Positions 35,920 through 64,000 of a DNA stretch of 64,000 nucleotides are shown piece after piece. The position numbers were made by a program, and so were the translations under genes. Each line of letters begins with the position of its first letter. Position 1 is the stretch's first letter. The stretch spans positions 859,024-923,023 of the forward strand of contig JAVYIG010000110.1 in NCBI GenBank assembly GCA_035222895.1, written 5' to 3'. Origin of the DNA: Strongylocentrotus droebachiensis. Its lineage: Eukaryota; Echinodermata; Echinoidea; Camarodonta; Strongylocentrotidae. The notes below the pieces were generated by a model. It was not told the origin of the DNA. It saw nothing but the letters and a program-made list of their open reading frames with translations, and ran no database searches.

Positions 35920-36457
35920 CTGAAGAAAAAAAAATGATATGATATAAATGAAAGAACTGTTTGAAATACAAAGATTCCAAACGAAACTGTGAATGGGATA
36001 TCAGTTGACATACAGCAATCTGTAGGGAATTGTTTAGCAGTATTGGTTCCAAAATTCCTAAAGATTTTGAAACTGATGTCTACAGAGCAAATCCACCAAA
36101 TGTAAAGGGCTTCAGGAATATTGCCATCGGATAGAACAAATTTTAGGCTTCATTGAAATATTTTTTCTGAATTTGTTAATGCCAATTTCGATTTGACCAT
36201 GATATGCTGTTCCAGGTGTAGGGCTCCCTGTATCGGTTTCAGAATGTAAAGGAAAATACATGTAATATGGCAGTGACCCATTTTCTCCAATCCAAAGAGC
36301 AGTAATAGACCAAGTACAGTCCAGCTCAGTACATTTTTGTGCATTAATACCATAAATATTGCTAAATGTTGATAAAATAAAACTACAGCAACAGCAAAAT
36401 GGGAAAAAAAGAAGATTGCCTTGATTTCCTGATTTATATAAAGTTTTTTTTTAAACC

Positions 36458-36532
36458 TACCAGTACTTTTTTAAGGCCTGTCCTAAGTAGCCGACTAGGC
36501 TACTTAGGACAGGCCTTAAAAAAGTACTGGTA
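36458..36532. repeat. Perfect 35-bp-arm hairpin with a 5-nt loop
   Basis: The left arm 36458-36492 (TACCAGTACTTTTTTAAGGC, continuing CTGTCCTAAGTAGCC) is exactly reverse-complemented at 36498-36532 around the loop GACTA. It lies in the proposed 5' UTR intron of EFCAB14. Confidence 0.95.
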
Positions 36533-37564
36533 AGTACTAAGGCTTATAGTTTTATACACATTGAATCATGTACTTCAGTGCTAAACTGCCAATCATTCCA
36601 ATGTCGCATATATATATTGCAGCAAAAGTAATGTTCTCAATTTTTTTATTTGTATTCATTCATTTTCAATTTCAACCACTTAGATGTACCGGTAAAGTCA
36701 GGGAGTTATTATCTATGTGTGTGTGAAGTGCTCTTTGGTGTGTGTGTACTGTAGATGATAATCTTTAAATTCTTGGTTTTCTCAAAAAATTAGAAGTGTC
36801 CAAAGTTTGTTTGTATACTATAAAAGTGTACCAATCACCTAAAGAAAAAAAATTGTGTTTATACATTTAGGTAGAATGTATGAAATCAACATAAATATCG
36901 CTTTACCTGGCATTCTAAGTAATGGTGGTTGTGATTGAAAACAAGAAAGCTCTGCATTATAGGGCTCACACAGAATCAAGTTCTACTTGGGTTCTGTGCG
37001 CACCCTATTCTATGCGAGTGGGCACGTGGGCAATAAGTACTGGTAGTCTACTCAACAAAATGTTTTTGTTCGGATGTTTTTAAACTTAAATCTCTTTTTA
37101 GCATAGAGAAAAAAATGGAGCAATAAGCTCTCAAATTAACTCTCAAAAGCTCCAAAGTTAGCGACTGTAATGTTAAGCTAAGCAATTCATTACAGTCACT
37201 AACTTAACACACGCGCGCGCGCGCACCCCACCGTCAGTATGGTATGCACTATGCAATTGTATTGTTCAGTAGTTTGCTGTGAATCCCGTGAGAAAGTGTA
37301 CATTATGAGTCTTCGTTTTTAGAAAAATACTCTGAAAAAGGTAAGATAATCGACACAAAACAGGTAAGAAACATAACAACTTTAAAATCATGACCATTAT
37401 TTGAACAATTGATGAAGATTTAGTCGATTTTCGGTATGTTTAATTTAAGTAGGGTATCTCCATGCCAGAGTTACAGGTCAAAGTGTGGATACACTTCTGA
37501 ACTAGCGCCAAACTTTTTTCAGACTAACTCATTCACATCTCCATCAAAATAATTTTCTCAAAAG

Positions 37565-37915
37565 TGATAGAACGGAGAGAGAAAAAGAGAACAAGAAAAG
37601 AAAAGGGAATAGATCTAGAAGAGAAGGGAAGGAAAGGGAAGAGAAAAGAAGAAAAGAAATAAAAGAACTTAAAAAGAAGAAGCCAAGAGCTGAGCATTAT
37701 ATTAACAAAACTGAGAACATAAGAAGAACAAGCACAAGAACAAGAAGAACAAGAATAAGATTATTTGACAAGAAGAACAAGAAGAAGAAGAAAAAGCAGA
37801 AGCAGAAGGAGAAGAACAAGAACAAGAACAAGGACAAGAAGAACAAGAAGAAGTGAAGGAGGAGGAAGAAAAAAATGAAGAATAAGCAAAGCAAAACAAC
37901 AGCAGCAACAAGTAA
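37565..37915. repeat. GAA/GAACAAGAA-rich simple repeat
   Basis: About 350 bp of imperfect purine-rich repeats (AGAACAAGAAGAACAAG-type units). It gives spurious open frames on both strands. Confidence 0.8.
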
Positions 37916-38135
37916 CAACAACAAAACTACAAAGTTTTTTTGTTTTGGGGGGGATCCACACGTCAAATTGCAAACATCGTTTTCCACAAGTGGGACCATG
38001 TTCTTCTTCCCCACACAAATCGGGGGTTCATGAGCAAATCCCTCCAATATCAAAGTTGGAATTACCTCAAAGTTCACTACATAAATCATTTTAAGGACAA
38101 TATATGATATAAGCTACGTTAAATTTAATACTTAC

Positions 38136-38325
38136 AAATCCGATTGAAGTCGATATATCTTCGTTGGCATTCCGTGACACTTGACTCTTTGCTTTCAGAC
38201 AATTCAATCCGAGTTTATAGCTACCGTATTTGATCCGTCTGAACTACGTTTCAATAACCGACATTGCTATGATATCCGATATTTGTTCTTGGGTGGCGAT
38301 GGCGATGACATCATCAGAATCCGGA
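38136..38325 (-). promoter_or_regulatory. EFCAB14: Proposed EFCAB14 promoter and non-coding exon 1
   Basis: On the minus strand, TCGGATTT|GTAAGTATT is a strong donor (exon end 38136), about 2.2 kb upstream of the acceptor at 35920. Just upstream lie an ETS-like CCGGAAAT and a CRE-like TGATGTCATC (about 38305-38327). This combination is common at housekeeping promoters. No transcript evidence is available. Confidence 0.4.
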
Positions 38326-38539
38326 AATGATAAAGCATTTGTGCGTGTGGTGTGTGAAGGGGTGTCTTGAACCGAGTCTAATACGTGTAGTCTAGCATGC
38401 CAGACAAGTTATTACTAAAGCTAAAGTGACATTTTTAACCTAAAGCTAATCGTATTTGAATGTCTGAGGCCGTATTTTGAAAACATTGTAAGTGAAAATG
38501 ATAAGGATTATCATAACACTTACCATGGCATAAGTGCTT

Positions 38540-38741
38540 GTGGGACCTGACCTCTACAAGCTAAGCTTTAATTAGGTCTCCTCGTCTTTTCTTCTTTTGT
38601 TTTCTCATGTAAATGCATTGTGTGAACTTGATTCTTATAAGTGTTCCTCTTATATACTTTGCATGTTATACATTTGTTAAATTGTATTACTTTTATGTTG
38701 GAAGAAAGACAAATAAACTTGAAACTTGAAACTTGAAACAA
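38540..38741 (+). mobile_element. LINE 3' UTR tail ending (GAAACTT)n
   Basis: TGTGGGACCTGACCTCTACA, then TTTGTTTTCTCATG and an end of AAATAAACTTGAAACTTGAA: the typical 3' UTR of a Jockey/CR1-like retrotransposon, 5'-truncated. Confidence 0.6.
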
Positions 38742-38809
38742 TGTCTCTTTTTATTTGTATGTGAAAGCAGCCAGGGTTATGATTTAACCAATTATTTTGT
38801 CCTATTTTT

Positions 38810-38900
38810 GATTTATGATAATAAAGAACCTCTTACGGCTTAGAGACTTTGGTGGTAAGCGCTTTATAAGCACCGTTTTTATTATTATTTATTATTACTA
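38810..38900 (+). repeat. LINE-type tail with ATT microsatellite
   Basis: GGTAAGCGCTTTATAAGCAC followed by TTATTATTATTTATTATTAC, the same tail style as at 35500-35545. Confidence 0.5.
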
Positions 38901-41800
38901 ACAAGAAAGATAACATTGAATTTAAAATATCAACCCTGGGTTCTTATAGTTCTGTATTCACTATATCGGGTGCATATCAAAGTGTACAATTGATAAATCC
39001 CTGCATATGGCTCGCAGCCTCGCACATAACCAAGGTTTTACGTAACGTTTCATTTTCTTCATACGTACATTTACTATGAAATGCCTGGTAAATTTTTTGA
39101 AGTTCTTCTTCTTCTTATATGGATAATCTGAAGTTGATTTCATACATTCATTTACACGTCTTATTACTTTTTCAGGTGATTGGTTCAATTTAATTATGTT
39201 CACGACTAATTACTCAGAGAGATGAAAGGCAAATAAAAAACCAAGGTTACAGCAAGATTATTCATGGAAGTGTATTGGGAGATGAGAAAAGAAAAGGAAC
39301 AAAAAAGGGGGTTGGACCAACAGATGGGGAGATTTATATGGAGATTAAAAGAAGTATCTGATATCACTAGGACGTAATATTACATGTACATGTATTAACT
39401 TTAAAATGAAGACATTTTTATATCTTTATTTGAAAATTCATCAAAGTGATATCATTTGATCTTCTACAAATGTCCTCCTTTTTAGACACACCCCTGTAAG
39501 AAACAATATATTCAAACTGAATTAAAAGCAGACAAACACTCAAGTAATGGAACATGAATTTTATTCTTCATTTTTCAAAGCAGAAGAGACAGACGTTCAG
39601 AAAATTGCAAAAATCAGAGAGTAACTGAAGCACAAACTGAACTGTAAATTCTTCCTTAACTTCATAGATGTTGTTTTACTCTTGATTTGTTTTTAAATAA
39701 CATTACTCTCTATATCTTGCAAATTGGTCATGACAAAAACACACTAAACGACACATATTCTCTATAAATTATTTCGATACCGGTAATTCTATGGTGTACT
39801 TAAATAACTCTGGCGACCATGTGAATGATTTGATTTTCAAATCAACTATTTGAAGTTGCTCATTTGAGTTGGAACAAATAGAGGTATCCCTAAAATCCTT
39901 TGGGTAAAATCCTTATAAAAACTGCTCGCTGTAGCATAAGTTATGAATGAATGCATACAAATGGTCATACTTTTGATGAAGTAAACATCAATGTGGCAGT
40001 ATTGTGTGTATGTATGTTGTGAAGTGTTATTACAAAATTCTTGTTTTAATTTACTGAGACTTCTTCATTTTACACTCGAGCTCTGGTATCAAAGAAATAT
40101 AATCTGGAAAACAAAGTTGTTATGATTCTACCTTTTAATTCAACCCATTTACTTGTTTGTTGATATAATAGAGTAATAATTCCTGAATTAAAATGCTTAA
40201 TCTGAAGCAGAAGAAAATCCTAATTGCACCATCACTTGCTTCAAATTTGGGTTTCCGTCATTATATGGTCCTTACACATGTACATGTACATAGGTGGAAT
40301 GAATTATGGTAACATTTTTTCATTGTTTTTGTACAAGTCTGAACAAAAATGAAGTGTAGTAGCAGATCAAAAATGAAGAGGGAAGTTTCAGGAGAAACTC
40401 TCCCCTTACTTCATGTCTTTTATGATCTAATTGATGGAGATTGTCATGACATGAAGGCAAATATTCATTTGTCAGACTGTAGTGCAAGTCACAAATAAAA
40501 GACCCCCAATGAAGCTTCAGAAAGAATCTTTTAATGTTTAACATGACATCTACATTCCTTTCTAATTCTTTCCGAAAAACATATCATAAACACACAAAAA
40601 TGTAGTGCACTATACTCCATACTATAATATCGGCACTAGAAACTTTACAATACACATAGTACACTTTTTTTGGCTTAGTTGTGCATTAGCCAAACTAAGG
40701 AGTTCATTCTTTATAAGAAAAAAAAAAAAGATATATAAAAATCAAATATTGCTTGTTCCAGACTTCATTCTGTAACAAATATCTAATCAGCACAATAGCA
40801 TTGTTATGTGAAGAAAAAAAGTAAATTATAAAGATGGATAAAAATGAGAGATTAAATAATAAGTGTATAAATATGTGCTCACTTCCACTTCTGTATTTTT
40901 ATTTATCCAGTGAAACAGTGAACAATTCTTCCAGATTCTTGACTGTACAGGATATACATTCATCGTTTATATCAATACTTATAAGTCATACAATTCAAAC
41001 ATTCCAACAGGACTGTCAAAATTAGAAAAACTCTCAGTGGGTTTGTTAAGTCTGAGCAATGTAGTTACATCAGATGTCAAATTCATGCCAATCAAAGCTT
41101 GCAAATTCATTTGGTAACTAAACCACTTTCCCAGGATACATTAATCTTCTGTTTGGTGAGACAGTGTTTGAGTGAGCTTTTCCAGCTTGGCTAACAAATG
41201 AGACCACCTTGAACTACCTACCATAAATTACAGTTTCAAAGTCTTAAATTACATTTCAATTTCATAGAATTAACATTTTTCATTCCATTCTTCAGGCTTA
41301 AACATCATTACAGTGTAACATCTTGTTATTATTGTCCTTTCATGGACATGTAATCTGTTATTCTGGTAGAATAAGGAGTTTTACAAGAAATACTGCCTTT
41401 ATATAATGTGATAATTTCTCCATCATTACAAGTTTCAATTTTTACACCTTGTTTACATCATCAAAAGAGATTTGAGATGCTTGAGTTTCTCGGTTCCTAC
41501 AATAAATCAGTTCTGTGTGCACCGACATGTTAAATATCACACAATGTATACAAGACGGATTCCATATTTTTGCATTACCCTCAGGATTAAGCCCTTACAG
41601 GTATATATTTTTGGGGGGTTGAATTTCCCTTATTAATTATACAGTCCTAAACAAATGAACATGAAAAAGAATTACAATAATAATATACAATCCTTGAGGG
41701 GACACAACACCCAGATATAATAATCCTTCTATCTTCATCATTACTATTCTCTTGTATTACTGGAATCTTTGTGTGGCTGATTAATACAGAAGCGACTGAT
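38901..41800 (-). other. Spacer and probable VCP 3' UTR
   Basis: No coding gene recognised. The stretch nearest 41800 is the VCP 3' UTR. A minus-strand AATAAA near 39550 (plus-strand TTTATT) is one candidate polyadenylation signal, giving a 3' UTR of about 2.2 kb; closer TTTATT sites also exist. Confidence 0.35.
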
Positions 41801-59443
<17,643 letters not shown>

Positions 59444-60397
59444 TTAAGTGGTCAATACATTTTTTCCACATCATTCATATTACATCTTTGCTATTTCTGC
59501 TGATCATAAAGTAACTTGATACTTTTGTAGTTTCCTCTGCAGTTCAAAAACATGATAAGTTGTAGATATCACAAAGAACACCATCATCGTTATCATGAGA
59601 CTTGCTCACAAATTGTAGCACAATTATTCTGAAACTTAGTCATTCAAATTTTGCATGGTTAAGATATAAAGTCAATATGGACAATTACTTATTTGTAATA
59701 AATATGTCAACTCCCCTTTCATGGCCTCTTTGTCTCCAAATGATGCATCCTGCTACAAAAATATCAAAACATTTCATAATGGTCTGACTACAGTACATGC
59801 AAGCCCTTTCAAATTGAAAACACGTTTGGAAAATAGTTAATTTTCAATATGACACTCCAGCATCATACTGTTCCAGAAAATGACCGTAGTTCTGTCGCTT
59901 CCAGCTGATTTCAAGCTCAAATTTTGAAGAAGAACCAAGGAAGCCGCTGCTGATTTCCCTTCATCGCGTTTGGTTTTGCAAGTGTAAGCGAATCATCAAG
60001 TTGCTATCCAATTTAACCGAAACTAATATACTGCCAAAAACTTAGTCCCTTTTGTCCATTTTGCGTCCTCAAAAATGTTCAGGTTTTGACATATAATACA
60101 TGTATGGTACGGTATGGATTGAAGTTTTAAAATCAACAGAGATTCAGCATTCAAAGCAGCTCCAAATTCATTGCTTTGTGACGATTTACATTCATCTAAA
60201 ATTTAATTACATGTAAAATATAATAGTATAGTTGGGAGAATTCAGGAATCGATCAAATTAGTTTTTCCCAATTTTTATCATTAATAATAATGTTTTGTTT
60301 TTCACTCAAACTTTCAGATATTAATAAGTGTACATCTACCATTGAAGTCACTACCTTAGCGCTAAGGCTACTCGCGTACGATTTCTTGTATACATAC

Positions 60398-60408
60398 ATG
60401 GCCTCCAT
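60398..60408 (-). CDS. Candidate B for VCP first coding exon (11 nt)
   Basis: ATGGAGGCCAT|GTATGT: a short exon, phase 2, that would give [13 protein letters not shown] and 804 aa. Its shortness resembles the vertebrate VCP first coding exon. The ATG lies in an A-rich context. The evidence is only phase, donor and length. Confidence 0.3.
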
Positions 60409-61400
60409 TTTTTTTCTTTTCAATTGCCGATTTATGCCCCTCTACCTGGCACTGGCAGACGCTCACCAGCGCTCGGAAGAGCCCCGGCATGGTAGTGCGA
60501 GTATAAATGATTCCAAGCATATCATACACAGGGTGTCACTGTCAACTCACAACTCGTAAAATAGGACCAAACTAGCTGCCAATATGCAGATTTCTGTTTG
60601 GACTCGGAGGAAAATTTGTCTGTCATCTTTAGTTTTAAAAACAACAGTGTTACTATTATTTGTTACAAGTTAAATGGCACAAATCGGCGCCTTTATTTTT
60701 AACTGCAATTCGCAGTAAAATAGTGTGGGTTTGCGAAGACGGACCTGGGGTGTTTCCTACAACGTCAGCAAAAAAAATAAAAAAATGTGCAGCGCCATCT
60801 CTTGGAGACTTGTCGTAATTATGATTTTTTTTTTGTAGCAAGAAGTTACGAGTGCTGTGCAGTATGGCGTAAAATCACCCCCAAAAATGGCTAGGAATTT
60901 ATGGTATTAAATTTACAACAATTTTGTTTTCCCTACCGTGTCTTAAAAATATGGGTCTGTAAAAAAGAATGTATAAAAAGTTTTTTTAAAAGTTGACTCT
61001 AGCTCCATTGCAAAAAAAAAAAAAAAAAAAAAAATGGCCGCCAAGTTCTCAAGTATCTACCTGTACGCCTGGGCATGTACTCAAGTGCCTCATTACACGC
61101 TTATGCACAAGCCTTACTTAGCACCATTTTCTCTCATCTGAACAATGTTACCAAAGTAACCTAGATCTAGTCCCTTTAAACCAACCGGTGTTGCGTAAAG
61201 CAGTACAAAATTTACTGCTTTTTAATTTGAGCCCGTTACGTTAAGGTAGGGAGGCCAATGCCCGGGCGTAAGGCTTCTACGCCTACGATTTGTGCGCTCG
61301 TCGCCCACTTCAAAAAATTAGCAGAGGGAAAAAAATGATGTAAAAAAAAAAATTGATGAAAATAAGAAAAGAAAATACAATCATACATTTCACAACATAC

Positions 61401-61510
61401 CTATAATCACGGATCTGTAACAGTCTTTCACCATTTGTTGACGATCTTGCAGATTTTGACGTATTTGAGTCCAATAATTCTCGTAGCAGAACAACTTTAC
61501 GAACGCGCAT
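61401..61510 (-). CDS. Candidate A for VCP first coding exon
   Basis: ATG at 61510 with an in-frame TAG at 61517-61519. It encodes MRVRKVVLLRELLDSNTSKS and 16 more residues, ending at a good donor (AG|GTATGT) in phase 2. That fits the VCP exon at 59399 and would give 837 aa. The extension resembles no known VCP N-terminus, so this may be a 5' UTR exon or belong to another transcript. Confidence 0.35.
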
Positions 61511-61826
61511 CACAGACTAAGAAAATCCTAGAGGGCGTAGAGGTTTGCTCACTAAAAACCTTCTCATGGGCTGAAGGTAGACACTAAAAATATGGGATCC
61601 GTTTTGAGTAAAGAACTTTTGATAGAGATCAACATTTCAGATGTTCACAATTGCCACTTCTAACAACTAGAAAATATAAAGAAAAAAGATTATATCTTTT
61701 TAAATACAGATTTTTACAAACTGAACATTCGAAAGTAGTTAAGAGTACGATGTTTCTGTCAATCTTGCGTTGGTTTGAGCCCTATAGCTACATCCATCTC
61801 AAAATGAGAAGAAAAACTGTGAACAG

Positions 61827-61845
61827 TGACGTCATTGTTCGCGCC
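61827..61845 (-). promoter_or_regulatory. CRE plus E2F-like motif pair, probable VCP promoter element
   Basis: TGACGTCA, a perfect palindromic CRE (61827-61834), is followed three bases later by TTCGCGCC, an E2F-like site (61838-61845). They lie about 320 bp upstream of the candidate first exon at 61510. The functional role is inferred from motif identity and position only. Confidence 0.45.
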
Positions 61846-62495
61846 AAAAATAAAGGGTATTGCGACATATGTCTGAGCTCCACTGAGCTCCGGTCAGATC
61901 GTGCGCAAAGCGTAGTCTTATTTATAGACCCTAGTACCTTATTCTCACAGCACTAGATACGAGTGTCGTGCAGTATAATGTATGAGAAGTGTTAAAAAAA
62001 ATATTTCAGTAAAAAAAAAGTCTACGTGAGCAGTCTATACTCCAATTGAGAATTGAAATGAAAGCCATGATTTGAAGGTGTGTGTTGTATGATACATGGT
62101 TAGTGAGTGTGTATGTTACGTATAGCGAAAGGGAGAGAGAGAGAGAGAGAGAGTGAGAGAAATATTAGTACACGTACATGACGTACGTTGCATGGATCAT
62201 GCTGCTGTGTTCGCTGCAAGATGGATGTTAATTGGACCTCGTAACTTCTCGATCGTTGATAATAAGGAATACTCATGAGGAAATCAAATTGTTGGAATAC
62301 ACATCTAAGGTAAATATCAATGAATTATATATGTTTCTTAGCTGCCAATTTGTATATTCCTTCTTCATTTTTGAACCATCGCCTTCGGCTCGTAGTAGTA
62401 GAAGATGGAATCGTTCGCACATTGATGGCTGGATTTCAGCCTGCATTGGGGCTTGCCTGCGCGGTGTGTACGTCAAGGCCCTCGCGTACACAGAT

Positions 62496-62521
62496 AACGC
62501 GTGGCGCGCGCGCCACGCGTT
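62496..62521. repeat. 26-bp perfect CG palindrome
   Basis: AACGCGTGGCGCG followed by its exact complement. Half-copies GCGCCACGCGTT recur at about 62530 and 62834. Confidence 0.9.
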
Positions 62522-62550
62522 CTTGATTGGCCCGACCTAGCGCCACGCGT

Positions 62551-62602
<52 letters not shown>

Positions 62603-64000
62603 GAAATTTTGAAAAATCAGAATATTCCGGATTTTCTGGTCCTAGAAATAAAAAAAAACTGAATATTCTGAATTATTCGTAAGGGTTGGCAGGTATGGTA
62701 TTAAAAATTCATCAAATTACTTCTAATACTTGTAAAAAAAAAAATTATTAAAAAAAAAAAAAAAATCAAATTTTTACTTTTTTTTTTTTTTTTTTGGGGG
62801 GGGGGGGGGGGTGTCAAATTTTCCCTCGGGTCGCGCCACGCGTTTTTAATTTCTTGGCGAGAGGCCTGGTGTACGTGTGCGACCGATTCAAGGCGAGCCG
62901 CTGTTGAGTGATTGCACTTTCGCGCGAAGTTTTAAACTTCATCATGAACTTTGTCCGGACAATGACACGCCCATTGCCTCGGGCCTGTCTAATTATCAAC
63001 GTAATTTCGCGACATGAATTTATCTGTTTCAAGGCTCTTGCGTACGGCCAAGGCGTAGAAGGAAGGGAGTGTTTACAAGCTGGATATCTCCTATTTTATG
63101 GAACTTCTGGAGTCGGCAGATGGGTGAGTTTTCTTAGTGAAAGTAAATGCTTTCTTTTAATCTTTGTTTTATTTTAAACAAATTCGTAATTAAAAAGTTA
63201 GATTTGGGCATTGGCCTCCCTAGTTAAGGTGTCGGCAATTCGTCAAACGACACGTACCGATTTGAGTGAATTGAATGAATTCTGGTGACTTTTGAATTTG
63301 AACAGTGGTGTTTGAGAATTTTGAGAACCAATACAAGGGTATCTTTGAAAAGAAAATTATTGAATTAATTTAGTACACAAAGTAGTAGACTCTATGTGGT
63401 CATGGAGGCTTTGTTCTTCAACTTCTTGCATTGTCTATTTGACACCACCGCCTTTTCTTGTGAAAATGACATTGTTCTTACTGAATTTTTGATGAGATTT
63501 TTTGGCAGGCTTACTCTGTAGAATATAAGGATTGAGATCAGATCGGATCAGATGAGATCAGACATTAGGGAAACACGATTAAACATTCTTGTAAATTTCA
63601 AGTCAAATGTTATGTGCGCAGGCATAGGCGCGGATCAGAACCATCTCGCACTCGTCATCACAATGCAAAACCCATGCACGCACTGTACGCTACACAATGA
63701 CTTCGTGAAATTGAAGAATGCTCAGCTGATTCCGAGTGCATTCTATTTCTACAAACCTTTCATTTCGTTCATTTGTCGACATTTCACACAACATCGCATT
63801 CATTTTAAAACATGAAATCATAAAACATGCAAATAGAAAAAACGTACCCAGATTCAGCCATGCTTCTGATAATTTAAAAAGGAAAATAGCAAGAAAGTTT
63901 GTCGTGTGTAAACGGTAAAACTGTAATCGGTAGAAGCAAGTTAGTGTATGTTCAAGGCTCTCGACTCAGAATAATACACGTGTATAAACTGAGAGCGAGT

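Larger units (their letters stand above)
61511..64000. other. Upstream region of VCP to the right edge
   Basis: No conserved coding sequence recognised. CpG is more frequent than elsewhere. It contains the CRE/E2F-like pair, a GA repeat (62131-62159), long A, T and G homopolymers (62552-62600, 62750-62812), and GCGCCACGCGTT repeats including a perfect 26-bp palindrome. A strong donor-like site (GATGG|GTGAGT, 63124) could end a first exon of a plus-strand gene lying to the right. Confidence 0.45.

Noticed and set aside
37697-38089. Hydrophobic 130-aa membrane protein
   Set aside because: It is the complement of a GAA-rich microsatellite; the Leu/Phe/Ser bias comes from the repeat.
62232-62540. 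102-aa plus-strand gene upstream of VCP
   Set aside because: The frame crosses CG-rich repeats and ends in a homopolymer; no homology recognised.

Overview
This is eukaryotic nuclear DNA: AT-rich, intron-rich, with vertebrate-like GT-AG splicing, tRNA-derived SINEs, non-LTR retrotransposon tails, MITE/foldback elements and very many copies of the palindromic word ACATGT/TACATGTA. The split proteins look like those of an invertebrate deuterostome. From the VCP wording and the repeat style I infer an echinoderm, most likely a sea urchin; the species is not proven. No prokaryotic, viral, CRISPR or toxin genes were recognised.

Four conserved protein-coding genes were reassembled by hand, with every intron phase checked. 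(1) PPWD1, a spliceosomal WD40/cyclophilin, lies on the minus strand from 5715 and runs off the left edge; five coding exons are present. (2) RNF220, a RING E3 ubiquitin ligase, is on the plus strand at 7409-11258: four coding exons, 466 aa. It is head-to-head with PPWD1 across 1.7 kb. (3) EFCAB14 (KIAA0494-like), a single-pass membrane coiled-coil protein, is on the minus strand: ten coding exons between 35804 and 18517, 535 aa, with a 9.4 kb first coding intron and a likely non-coding exon near 38.2 kb. The predicted protein stops without any EF-hand. (4) VCP/p97/CDC48, the AAA+ segregase, is on the minus strand: sixteen well-supported coding exons from 59399 to 41801 (800 aa) plus an unresolved short first coding exon (candidates at 61.4 and 60.4 kb).

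Layout: 1-5715 PPWD1 (partial); 5716-7408 divergent intergenic and RNF220 5' region; 7409-11258 RNF220; 11259-18516 gene-poor tail-to-tail spacer with UTRs; 18517-38.3 kb EFCAB14; 38.3-41.8 kb spacer, LINE tails and VCP 3' UTR; 41.8-61.5 kb VCP; 61.5-64 kb CpG-richer upstream region with a CRE/E2F-like motif pair.

The introns hold most of the unusual material. There is a 1,679-bp foldback element with an 8-bp target-site duplication whose two arms encode the same peptide in mirror image. A 671-bp terminal-inverted-repeat (TIR) element sits 20 bp from a VCP exon. There are two nearly loop-free hairpins, a 697-bp foldback beside an array of palindromic GATAAACA-type words, MITE pairs in opposite orientation, and VCP introns that share long duplicated blocks with one another. 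Several of these would be transcribed inside pre-mRNAs of highly expressed genes and could form long double-stranded RNA.
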